DNA from: QQWI01 sp964522015 | GTDB lineage: Bacteria > Bacillota > Clostridia > Peptostreptococcales > Acidaminobacteraceae | Reading direction: 5' to 3' | DNA: 64,000 nt | NCBI GenBank assembly: GCA_964522015.1 | Contig: CAZFST010000007.1 | Coordinates: 62,001 to 126,000, forward strand | Part shown: positions 57,541 to 64,000 of the stretch, piece after piece | Layout of the letters: every line of letters begins with the position of its first letter | How positions within the stretch are numbered: position 1 is the first letter of the stretch | Made by a program: the position numbers and the translations under genes | Notes under the pieces: model-generated | Database searches by the model: none | Told to the model about the DNA's origin: nothing | Seen by the model: the letters and a program-made list of their open reading frames with translations, nothing else

Positions 57541-59235
57541 TTACTTTTTAGTGTCTAATCTAGTTGGCCTGCCCCATAAATAGCCTTGAATCCGATCACA
57601 GCCATGGGCCTTTAGCACATCCAACTGTTCTTGGGTTTCTACACCCTCTGCCACCACATTGATATCCAGTTGATGGACAAGGGAAATCAGGGATCCCACA
57701 ATGGCATTGACCCGGGTATCATGACCGATTTTACCAATAAATGATTTATCAATTTTCAGTGTATCAATGGGCAGTAGTTGCAAATAATTAAATGATGAGT
57801 ACCCAGTTCCAAAATCATCAAGGGCGATGCGAATCCCCATAGCCCTTAAAGTATTCAAAACGCCAATGGCTTCATCCATCGAATCAATTAATACGGATTC
57901 TGTCACCTCTAATACCAGATTACTTGGAGAAAAGCCGGTCTCTTTTAACACAGCACTGACCATGGTTAAAAAAGAAGGTTCTTTCAACTGCACCGTTGAG
58001 AGATTCACTGACAATATTGCTGATGGGGCATCAGGCAGCACAAGATTCTTAAATAAAGTGCAGGCTGTTTTAAGAATCCACTCTCCGAGGGACACCATAT
58101 AGCCAATTTTTTCGGTGACTGAAATCAGGTGTAAGGCATCCACATCACCAAATTCTGGAGAATGCCATCTAACCAAGGCTTCATAGCCAATTTTCTCTTT
58201 GTTTGCTACAGTAAATTGGGGCTGGAAAACCAAGTATATCTCATCTTTTTCAATGGCGCTGGTCAGACAGGTCTCAAAGGCTAGTTTTTTAATCACTTGA
58301 TCTTTTATTTCTTCATTGAAAAAACAAATGTTATTGGAGCCCAGTATTTTAGATTGATTCAGGGCGGCATTTGCAAATCGAACCATGTCATTTGCACTTG
58401 AACCATTGGTAGGAAATATGGCTATCCCATAATTAGCACTTAAATGAACGGTTGTTGCCCCTATCATAAAGGATTCATTGGACAGGCGCCTAATCATCTC
58501 AACGTATTCAAAAATTGCTTCATCCTTTAAGTGCCTTTGAATGATAAGAGCAAATCCATCACCAGCATAACGGCCTAAGAAATCCTCAGGATGCACCCAT
58601 GATTTGAGCCGGTCCACAAAATTCACAAGCAACAGATCCCCAGTATGGTGACCATAAGCATCGTTGATTCGTTTAAAGTTATTGATATCGATAAAGACTA
58701 GGGCAAATCTAGTGGCGCTTTGATGAGATAAGTTGGCCATGAGTTCTAGTCGATTAATGATCATTTTGCGGTTTGGCAATTCAGTTAATAAATCAAAATA
58801 GGCTAGGTATTCTAATTTTTTTTCATGCTCTTTAATGCTTTCCATAAAGTAGACTATTACCAAAACAGTCACAATGGTTCCCACAGGAATGATAACCCCA
58901 GGAACAGAAACCATGTTTTTGCTAACAAACACAATAGCTGTCACCATCAATGCCACTACAGCATTTAAGGCCAGGGCAATTTTATGTCCGTAAGGGTCAA
59001 ACTTCACCGCCAGTAGAATGGAAAGGATCACTTGCACCTGAGCAAGCACACCATTTAAGCCCGCAACCCCATGGGTTTTACTCTGGATAATGATTGTGAT
59101 CACAAAAATCAAAGTAACCCCCAATAAATAGAGTCTTTGTTTCTGTTCAAGCTCCTTAACAAATTGTAAAAAGGACTGATGTTGCTGCTGTGTGTTTATT
59201 TCTCGGCTTTTGAACATGACCCTAACCCTCTCCAT
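57541..59235 (-). CDS. Membrane GGDEF-EAL protein, probable c-di-GMP phosphodiesterase
   Basis: A short cytoplasmic N terminus is followed by about four hydrophobic segments (residues about 33-140), a GGDEF-type domain and an EAL domain. The GGDEF signature is degenerate: AGDGF instead of GGDEF, in GRYAGDGFALI, so cyclase activity is unlikely. The EAL domain is intact by eye: YEALVRW, NLS, LEVTESV, LDDFGTGYSS and VVAEGVET. It should therefore degrade c-di-GMP, with the GGDEF part as a possible GTP sensor. The start at 59235 is an ATG with GAGGG upstream; the frame to 59268 begins at TTG. Confidence 0.9.
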   Translation of the reverse strand: MERVRVMFKSREINTQQQHQSFLQFVKELEQKQRLYLLGVTLIFVITIIIQSKTHGVAGLNGVLAQVQVILSILLAVKFDPYGHKIALALNAVVALMVTAIVFVSKNMVSVPGVIIPVGTIVTVLVIVYFMESIKEHEKKLEYLAYFDLLTELPNRKMIINRLELMANLSHQSATRFALVFIDINNFKRINDAYGHHTGDLLLVNFVDRLKSWVHPEDFLGRYAGDGFALIIQRHLKDEAIFEYVEMIRRLSNESFMIGATTVHLSANYGIAIFPTNGSSANDMVRFANAALNQSKILGSNNICFFNEEIKDQVIKKLAFETCLTSAIEKDEIYLVFQPQFTVANKEKIGYEALVRWHSPEFGDVDALHLISVTEKIGYMVSLGEWILKTACTLFKNLVLPDAPSAILSVNLSTVQLKEPSFLTMVSAVLKETGFSPSNLVLEVTESVLIDSMDEAIGVLNTLRAMGIRIALDDFGTGYSSFNYLQLLPIDTLKIDKSFIGKIGHDTRVNAIVGSLISLVHQLDINVVAEGVETQEQLDVLKAHGCDRIQGYLWGRPTRLDTKK

Positions 59236-59290
59236 CGATAACCCTCTTAGGCTGCTATTAAATTGCAATCAATTGGTTGATACCCCAATC

Positions 59291-59344
59291 AAAAAAAAGA
59301 AAACGACAAATAACCTTTTAAAAGGCACTTGTCGTCGTTTTTTA
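59291..59344 (-). terminator. Terminator after the aminotransferase gene
   Basis: An imperfect stem (ACGACGACAA with TTGTCGT, inner CCTTTT/AAAAGG) followed by a run of eight T lies about 60 bp after the aminotransferase stop. Confidence 0.8.
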
Positions 59345-59401
59345 TCAACATTTTATATTGAGCCACTTCCCCTGCACGTTACTTTATAAATGATAATGGC
59401 C

Positions 59402-60649
59402 TTAGCTGCAGCAGCACTTTTGAGGTTCTTCAACGGCTGTCTTGCCATTGGCAATCAAGGTCTCACATAGTAAACGGCCCAGTCTTTCTATGCCCTCTTC
59501 AATTTTCTCTGGGCACATATTGGAGAAATTCAACCGCATGGTGTTCATAATAGCCGCATTTGGGAAGAAAGAATCCCCAGGAACATAGGCTACCTTTTGG
59601 GCTACAGCCTCATGCATCAAGGCTTTCGTGTCAATAGACTGCGGCAGGGATACCCAGATAAAGAGCCCACCCTGAGGTACTTCAAATACCGCTTCCTTTG
59701 GGAAATACTTGGTCATGGCAGCAATCATCACATCCCGACGCTCTCTATAAAGGGCAATGAGATTATTAATATGCCCATCAAAATCATACTTTTCAATAAA
59801 GAGGGATAATTCTCTTTGGCTCATGGAGTTGGTTTGAAGGTCTGCCCCTTGCTTGACCATCACGTATTTTGAAATCAAAGGTTCGTTGGCAGCTACCCAA
59901 CCGATGCGAAGACCTGGACAAAAGGTTTTAGAGAATGTGCCAAGGTAAACCACCCGCCCCTCTGTATCCAGTGATTTAATAGAAGGCATGGCCTCCCCGT
60001 CATAGCGGAGCTCCCCATAAGGATTATCTTCAAGGACGATGACATTGTACTGATTTGCGATTTTAATCAAACCTTGACGGCGCTCTAAACTCCAGGTTCT
60101 TCCCGATGGATTTTGAAAATCCGGAATGACATAAATCATTTTCACATTTTTTTCTGTGCCTAAAACTCTTTCAAGATCAGATAGCACCATGCCCTGGTGA
60201 TCGGTCTCAATCTCTCTAAATTGACATTCGTAAGCCCTAAAAGCATTAATCGCCCCTAAATAGGAAGGACTTTCGCATAAGACAATGTCATCTTTATCAA
60301 GGAAAATCTTACCCGAAAAATCCAAGCCCTGTTGTGAACCAGCTGTTACAAGAACTTCATCACGACATAGATCAATGCCGCTCTTTTTCATACGGGCAAT
60401 AATTTGATCTCTTAAAGGATCATAGCCTTCAGTTGGATTATACTGCAGCGCTTGGACCCCCATGGTCTCAAGTACCTCTTGGGAAATCGTTTGCATTGCC
60501 TTTATAGGAAAAAGGTCTGGAGCCGGCAAACCGCCTGCAAAAGAAATGATATCAGGCTGCTGTGTGAGTTTCAAAATCTCACGAATTTCAGATGCTTTGA
60601 TATTTTGTGCTCTACTTGAGAATAAACCTTCTATTGGCATACGATTCAT
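59402..60649 (-). CDS. PLP-dependent aminotransferase, class I (AAT fold, LysN/Aro8-like)
   Basis: A fold type I aminotransferase of about 415 residues. The PLP lysine is in LGTFSKTFCPGLRIGW; SFAGGLPAPDLFP at the start, QNPSGRTWS and EDNPYGELRY are typical of the 2-aminoadipate/aromatic aminotransferase group. Substrate cannot be fixed; alpha-aminoadipate, branched-chain or aromatic amino acids are possible. The last four residues are CCCS, an odd cysteine tail. GGAGG precedes the ATG. A palindromic candidate operator lies just upstream. Confidence 0.9.
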   Translation of the reverse strand: MNRMPIEGLFSSRAQNIKASEIREILKLTQQPDIISFAGGLPAPDLFPIKAMQTISQEVLETMGVQALQYNPTEGYDPLRDQIIARMKKSGIDLCRDEVLVTAGSQQGLDFSGKIFLDKDDIVLCESPSYLGAINAFRAYECQFREIETDHQGMVLSDLERVLGTEKNVKMIYVIPDFQNPSGRTWSLERRQGLIKIANQYNVIVLEDNPYGELRYDGEAMPSIKSLDTEGRVVYLGTFSKTFCPGLRIGWVAANEPLISKYVMVKQGADLQTNSMSQRELSLFIEKYDFDGHINNLIALYRERRDVMIAAMTKYFPKEAVFEVPQGGLFIWVSLPQSIDTKALMHEAVAQKVAYVPGDSFFPNAAIMNTMRLNFSNMCPEKIEEGIERLGRLLCETLIANGKTAVEEPQKCCCS

Positions 60650-60665
60650 CTTAGACCTCCGGTAA

Positions 60666-60707
60666 CTGATATATCATTGATATACAAATATATTATCAGT
60701 TTATCAG
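60666..60707. promoter_or_regulatory. A/T-rich palindromic site before the aminotransferase gene
   Basis: CTGATATATCATTGATA on one side and TATTATCAGTTTATCAG on the other form repeated TGATA/TATCA half sites in direct and inverted order, 17 bp upstream of the start codon. It could be an operator. Confidence 0.5.
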
Positions 60708-60783
60708 AAAACCTACTTTTCAACAAGGGTGATTTGAGACAGGGGGACGTGCACCGTGCCTCACCACCCAAGGATTTTGACGT

Positions 60784-60814
60784 AAAAAAAGAACCCTTCT
60801 AATGAAGAGTTCTT
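60784..60814 (-). terminator. Terminator after the PilZ-like gene
   Basis: AAGAACTCTTC and GAAGGGTTCTT form an 11-position stem with one G-T pair and then TTTTTTT, close to the stop codon. Confidence 0.88.
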
Positions 60815-60820
60815 CCAACA

Positions 60821-61183
60821 TCAATTTTGAAATCTTTTAGCAGGCAAATCAGATAAAAACACTTTGATACTATAAATCAATTCGTCTGGGATGCTTTCAA
60901 AGGCAAGACCCGAACGGTAGCGCTCTTCATGTTTTTTAGTCCACAGAACTTTTGCGGTGACATTGTAGAGTTTAGTATCAAAGTAGATATCAAAATTCAC
61001 CACAGCATCAACTGGAAGGGGTTGTATGGTTTGAACGCCCATCCCTTGAAAATTCAAATCCAACATTTCAAAAGACACAAATTTTTCGATGCGAACATCG
61101 TTACTCACAACAGTATAATGCGTTTGATATTGATCAATCTGTGGCAACCGAGGCGTTCTTCTTAAATTTTGCTCGTTTTTCAT
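60821..61183 (-). CDS. PilZ-like domain protein
   Basis: A single-domain protein of 120 residues. An RRTPR segment at the N terminus fits the RxxxR c-di-GMP motif, and LDLNFQGMGV fits the second motif (D/NxSxxG, here with Asn in place of Ser). GLAFESIPDEL matches the late PilZ strand. It may bind c-di-GMP, which would link it to the EAL protein nearby. The weak second motif makes binding uncertain. GGAGGGG precedes the ATG. Confidence 0.72.
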   Translation of the reverse strand: MKNEQNLRRTPRLPQIDQYQTHYTVVSNDVRIEKFVSFEMLDLNFQGMGVQTIQPLPVDAVVNFDIYFDTKLYNVTAKVLWTKKHEERYRSGLAFESIPDELIYSIKVFLSDLPAKRFQN

Positions 61184-61268
61184 ATCGACCCCTCCTTTTA
61201 AGAGTTTAATTTATTTAGCCTTTGTATTCTGAATTAGCTTTTAGGTAACCAGGTTTCAGAATTAGCTT

Positions 61269-61297
61269 AAATTATCGTTAGTATTGCACTTTGCCAA
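61269..61297 (-). promoter_or_regulatory. Candidate promoter of the PilZ-like gene
   Basis: TTGGCA (61292-61297), 17-bp spacer, TAATTT (61269-61274). Between it and the gene are two copies of AAGCTAATTCnGAA about 25 bp apart. Confidence 0.55.
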
Positions 61298-61301
61298 TTA
61301 A

Positions 61302-61622
61302 TTAGCCGCAAGAACCTGCGCAAGAGGAGCAACCGCCCTCTGTGGCCTTTTGCTCCAGGGGCATCACTAAAAATCCGCCATCTTGAAATTCCACTCTAAA
61401 GTCACCAAATTCTTCGTGAACACCACTGTCCATAACAAATTGCAAACCCTCTTGTTCGTAAATCACATCATTTTCTTTTGATGGATCGATTACCAAACCA
61501 AATTTAGGACCTGAGCAAGCATAGCCAGCTACAAAAATCCGAACGCTTTTAGGACGGTTTTCTTTTTTTTCTATGACTTCTACCAATTGTTGAATGCTGT
61601 CACTATTAGTTGTAATTTGCAT
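61302..61622 (-). CDS. HesB/IscA-like protein
   Basis: A 106-residue A-type (HesB/IscA) fold protein. The first cysteine is in GYACSGPKFGL, matching the HesB-like group of anaerobes in which that Cys is sometimes selenocysteine; here it is encoded as Cys. The usual C-terminal CxC is replaced by a richer tail, GGCSSCAGSCG. It probably binds iron or an Fe-S cluster. The promoter is overlapped by a Fur-like box, which supports an iron-linked role. AGAGGTG precedes the ATG. Confidence 0.82.
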   Translation of the reverse strand: MQITTNSDSIQQLVEVIEKKENRPKSVRIFVAGYACSGPKFGLVIDPSKENDVIYEQEGLQFVMDSGVHEEFGDFRVEFQDGGFLVMPLEQKATEGGCSSCAGSCG

Positions 61623-61692
61623 ACTGTCACCTCTTTATTGTCTCATTGAGAGTATCGTCAAAAATCCACTTTTTATAAATGGTCTTACCCTT

Positions 61693-61720
61693 ACTATACG
61701 CTTTTTTTTGTGAGAATCAA
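61693..61720 (-). promoter_or_regulatory. Promoter of the HesB-like gene
   Basis: TTGATT (61715-61720), 16-bp spacer, TATAGT (61693-61698) on the minus strand. The -35 is within the Fur-like box. Confidence 0.65.
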
Positions 61721-61725
61721 TATCA
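61711..61725. promoter_or_regulatory. Fur-like box
   Basis: TGATATTGATTCTCA (minus strand) matches the Fur 7-1-7 consensus TGATAATnATTATCA at 12 of 14 defined positions. Its position over the -35 would block transcription when iron is sufficient. Confidence 0.68.
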
Positions 61726-61781
61726 TTTCGAAAAATTAATGATTTTGACTTATATTAATTCGGAATCCTCATAGCCAAGAT

Positions 61782-63149
61782 TTACATATATTCAGATGCT
61801 CTGCGAATCTCATAACCCTTATCAAGGGCAATACTAATGGCTTCAAGGATGGTGGGGAAATGACATTTGATTTGTTCTGGTGTCACCCTAATGATGCTGA
61901 TCCGGACCAGATTGTTTTGTTGGTAGTAAGGGTGGAATCCATACCTTGTATCGCTGACCACAATGTTTTGAGATTCCAGTTGTCTTAGGAGTTGATCGTA
62001 GTGAATGGCATGTTCAAGGGTCAAACTCCCTAGAATAGAACCTTCTAAAAACATCCCTTGAATCCTTGCATCTCCATGCTTAATCAGTAGTGCTTTGACA
62101 ATTTGAATTCGTTCGACATACGCTTTTTTTGCCCGAATCAAATGCTCTTTAAACATTCCAGAACTCAAGTAAATTTCAAGGGCTCCCTGACTAAGGGTAT
62201 TGGTACTGATATCACTCCATTGTTTATAAGCCTTAAAGGCTTCACTGATTCTTTTAGGCAGTACTAGAGCTCCTAACCGGAGGCCAGGCATAAACACCTT
62301 TGAATAGGTTTTAACGTAGATCACTCTACCCTCTGTATCAAAATGTTTGATTGGTGGGGTTTTAACGCAGTTATCAAGATCTACAAGGTAGTCATCTTCA
62401 ATCAGATAAATGTTATACTGACAAGCCAACTCGTAAAGCTTTTTTCGGGTTTGGACATCCAAAGAATGACCTGTGGGGTTGTGGAACCTTGGCATTACAT
62501 AAAAACACTTAATGTCCTTTGTCCGAAACAAATTTTCAATCTTCACAAGATCAAGTCCATCACGATTCCGTTCAATAAACAGGACTTCTTGCCGATTATT
62601 CTCTGCCGCCCTTAGGGCACCTGGGTATGTTGGCTGCTCCAGCAAAATGACTTTACCCCCATTAGGATAGGTCATCTTAAACAAAATATCGATGGACTGC
62701 TGAGAGCCAGACGTAATGGCAATTTCTTCCGAGGTGGCAAATACCTGGTTATCCATAAGCTGTTTTGCCACTGCTTCCCTTAGCTCTGTGAGTCCTAAAG
62801 GATCAGCATATTGAAAGACTTGCTCTTCGTAGGTATTAAGCGCCACATTGACACATTGCTTGAAGTCTTTAAAGGGTAAGAGAACACCGGTTGGATTAGG
62901 GGAGCGAAAATCTATCTGTGTGGCAGTCACGGCCTTTGCCGGTTTATCAATGATAAAATACCCTTTTCTGGGCTGATTATACACCACACTATCATCAATA
63001 AGCCCTTCGTAGGCCTTTAACACCGTGGAAGGGCTTGCATCATAAACCTTTGCACCCTCCCTAACAGATAGTAACCGATCGCCCTTTTTCAGTTCACCAA
63101 CTGCCAGTGCGTCTATAATATTTTTTTGAATTTGCCTAAACTTCTCCAT
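61782..63149 (-). CDS. MocR/PdxR-type transcription regulator (GntR-aminotransferase fusion)
   Basis: An N-terminal winged helix of the GntR type (residues 1-75; LLSVREGAKVYDASPSTVLKAYEGL) is joined to an aminotransferase-like domain. The PLP lysine is in VIYVKTYSKVFMPGLRLGALV. Such proteins use PLP as an effector and regulate vitamin B6 or amino-acid genes. The 455-residue length is typical. The AGGGGGG ribosome site is 7 nt before the ATG. Two direct repeats upstream suggest autoregulation and control of the divergent gene. Confidence 0.92.
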   Translation of the reverse strand: MEKFRQIQKNIIDALAVGELKKGDRLLSVREGAKVYDASPSTVLKAYEGLIDDSVVYNQPRKGYFIIDKPAKAVTATQIDFRSPNPTGVLLPFKDFKQCVNVALNTYEEQVFQYADPLGLTELREAVAKQLMDNQVFATSEEIAITSGSQQSIDILFKMTYPNGGKVILLEQPTYPGALRAAENNRQEVLFIERNRDGLDLVKIENLFRTKDIKCFYVMPRFHNPTGHSLDVQTRKKLYELACQYNIYLIEDDYLVDLDNCVKTPPIKHFDTEGRVIYVKTYSKVFMPGLRLGALVLPKRISEAFKAYKQWSDISTNTLSQGALEIYLSSGMFKEHLIRAKKAYVERIQIVKALLIKHGDARIQGMFLEGSILGSLTLEHAIHYDQLLRQLESQNIVVSDTRYGFHPYYQQNNLVRISIIRVTPEQIKCHFPTILEAISIALDKGYEIRRASEYM

Positions 63150-63201
63150 GGAACAGCCCCCCTGGCTTTTTTCAGTGACTTTTTACGGCTTCGTCCCGCA
63201 C

Positions 63202-63245
63202 CTGTACTATAACAGATGCCGATATTTCGTAACTGTATTATAACA
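63202..63245. promoter_or_regulatory. Direct repeats between the MocR gene and the divergent gene
   Basis: CTGTACTATAACA (63202-63214) and CTGTATTATAACA (63233-63245) match at 12 of 13 bases and are 31 bp apart, three turns of DNA. MocR-family regulators bind direct repeats in such divergent regions. Each copy contains a TATAAT-like sequence on the minus strand. Confidence 0.75.
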
Positions 63246-63298
63246 TAGTTCGATACAATAAGGGTAGTGATTACTGAATGTACTGGGAGGCTTAAAAG

Positions 63299-63679
63299 AT
63301 GACTCATAAAATGGATGCTCAGATTACGCTAGTTAAAACAGATACATGTCATATGGTAGCTGATTCTCCCCAGTGGCAACTGGGCGAAACCAACAACACA
63401 GATGACCCCTATCAACCACGGCACACCTTCGGATTTACAGCATTTCATAAAGAAGAGGCAGTTGGCTATCTTTCATTTTCAACAGACTTTACACTTTTTG
63501 GCCAAATCACCCTACTAAAAACTCACCCAGCTTACGACGGGCAAGCATTAGAAATCCTATTACTTGAGGCCCTTTATTCAGAGGCCCAAAAACACAACCT
63601 ATGGCGGATTAAAGGTTTTGGTAGTTACAGCGAATGGACTAACCCTCGCTTCAATCGAGATTTAGCAATGGCCCTATAA
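63299..63679 (+). CDS. Possible GNAT-like protein
   Basis: The only plus-strand gene, 126 residues, with GGGAGG upstream of the ATG. The segment AVGYLSFSTDFTLFGQITLLKTHPAYDGQALEILLLEALYSEAQ, read in two parts, resembles the beta4-beta-alpha3 core of GNAT acetyltransferases, but the acetyl-CoA loop is not typical. It is divergent from the MocR gene and ends in a strong terminator. The function is open. Confidence 0.6.
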   Translation: MTHKMDAQITLVKTDTCHMVADSPQWQLGETNNTDDPYQPRHTFGFTAFHKEEAVGYLSFSTDFTLFGQITLLKTHPAYDGQALEILLLEALYSEAQKHNLWRIKGFGSYSEWTNPRFNRDLAMAL

Positions 63680-63684
63680 ACAAA

Positions 63685-63727
63685 AGCGGCACCGTGGAAT
63701 GTTTTCTCCACAGTGCCGCTCTTTTTT
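63685..63727 (+). terminator. Strong, possibly bidirectional terminator
   Basis: AGCGGCACCGTGGA pairs with TCCACAGTGCCGCT (one mismatch), followed by TTTTTT on the plus strand. On the minus strand the same hairpin ends in TTTTG, so it may also stop transcripts from the ABC permease gene. Confidence 0.88.
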
Positions 63728-63766
63728 ATTCATTTTAGATTTGATCTTTTTTGCCTTAATCCCTAC

Positions 63767-64000
63767 CTACTCATACCGGAGGGCATCAATTGGATTGAGC
63801 TTCGCCGCTTTACTAGCTGGGAAAATTCCAAATACCACACCAACACCTGCTGAAAACAGCCACGCCAGAAGAATAGCCTGAGGACTAGCCGAAGCATCCG
63901 GTAAAAACGGCACAAGTGCTGATATTAGCATGGCTAAACCAACCCCTATCACAGTGCCGATTATCCCACCAAGGCTTGAAATTATCACAGCTTCAATCAA
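63767..64000 (-). CDS. ABC transporter permease, MacB/FtsX type (C-terminal part)
   Basis: The last 78 codons or so of a permease that continues past the right edge. It has two hydrophobic helices and the closing motif AAKLNPIDALRYE, a strong marker of the MacB-like permease family. The EAVIISSLGGIIGTVIG segment is the typical last-domain start. It would export peptides or macrolide-like compounds, or signal to cell-wall enzymes. The partner ATPase is not visible. Confidence 0.92.
   Translation of the reverse strand: MIEAVIISSLGGIIGTVIGVGLAMLISALVPFLPDASASPQAILLAWLFSAGVGVVFGIFPASKAAKLNPIDALRYE

Noticed and set aside
61302..61622. Selenocysteine in the HesB-like protein
   Set aside because: The position that is selenocysteine in some relatives is a normal Cys codon here, with no in-frame UGA.
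1..64000. Prophage, IS, toxin-antitoxin or defence island
   Set aside because: No transposase, integrase, phage structural, restriction or Cas sequence is seen on either strand; the gene order is conserved chromosomal core with a small accessory end.

Overview
This is a chromosomal segment from a low-to-moderate GC Firmicute, most likely class Clostridia. The lineage call rests on the sporulation/transition sigma factor SigH, an aspartate transcarbamylase with a PyrI regulatory subunit, a PyrR-type pyr leader, L10 and L13 leader RNAs, zinc-binding (Cys-rich) S4, S14, L33 and L36, and the Firmicute gene order gltX-cysS-mrnC-rlmB-rae1-sigH-rpmG-secE-nusG. I cannot name the species. Almost every gene lies on the minus strand, so transcription runs from right to left. 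No IS element, prophage, CRISPR array or rRNA operon is visible.

Layout by coordinate. 1-5.0 kb: pyrimidine operon pyrB-pyrI-pyrC-pyrF-pyrK behind a PyrR-type attenuator. 5.0-7.5 kb: a neurotransmitter:sodium symporter with a 32-residue MetS-like partner and an unknown membrane protein. 7.6-13.8 kb: a MEMO/AMMECR1 fusion, a GH18 lipoprotein, a small anchored protein with a repeat tail, ndk, an RsmC-like methyltransferase and an FAD protein. 13.9-18.2 kb: rplM-rpsI, truA and the ECF energizing module. 18.2-34.2 kb: the S10-spc-alpha ribosomal superoperon, from a strong promoter and roughly 300-nt leader before rpsJ to an elaborate terminator after rplQ. 34.3-39.1 kb: the str operon (L7Ae-like, rpsL, rpsG, fusA, tuf). 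39.2-46.7 kb: rpoB-rpoC. 46.8-50.1 kb: rplJ-rplL and rpmG-secE-nusG-rplK-rplA. 50.4-50.8 kb: a second tuf, interrupted by an assembly gap, and tRNA-Thr. 50.8-56.9 kb: sigH, rae1, rlmB, mrnC, cysS, gltX. 56.9-64 kb: a mixed region with acylphosphatase, a Cys-rich protein, a GGDEF/EAL protein, two PLP aminotransferase-fold proteins (one a MocR regulator), a PilZ-like protein, a Fur-box-linked HesB/IscA-like protein, the only plus-strand gene, and the end of an ABC permease.

Most of the window is a dense block of translation and transcription machinery, joined by ECF transporter energy coupling and nucleotide synthesis. Promoters with 17-bp spacers can be read before pyrB, rplM, rpsJ, the L7Ae gene, rpoB, rplJ, rpmG, sigH and gltX. 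Several start codons here are placed at internal ATG or GTG codons because the Shine-Dalgarno sequence requires it. Two genes were missed by simple ORF calling and are added: rpmJ and the MetS-like peptide.

Most unusual features: (1) cysS carries a hexanucleotide tandem repeat encoding (Ala-Asn)n inside the essential cysteinyl-tRNA synthetase, long enough to leave an assembly gap. (2) RpoB has Asn at the position of E. coli His526, a natural rifampicin-resistance-type residue. (3) nusG appears to use a Shine-Dalgarno/hairpin/start arrangement. (4) A promoter near rpmG runs straight into a terminator. (5) A 21-bp perfect palindrome sits within a three-way-junction-like terminator of the ribosomal superoperon. 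(6) A Fur-like box overlaps the promoter of the HesB-like gene. Two runs of exactly 100 N (50498-50597 and 54050-54149) are scaffold gaps, so true distances across them are unknown.
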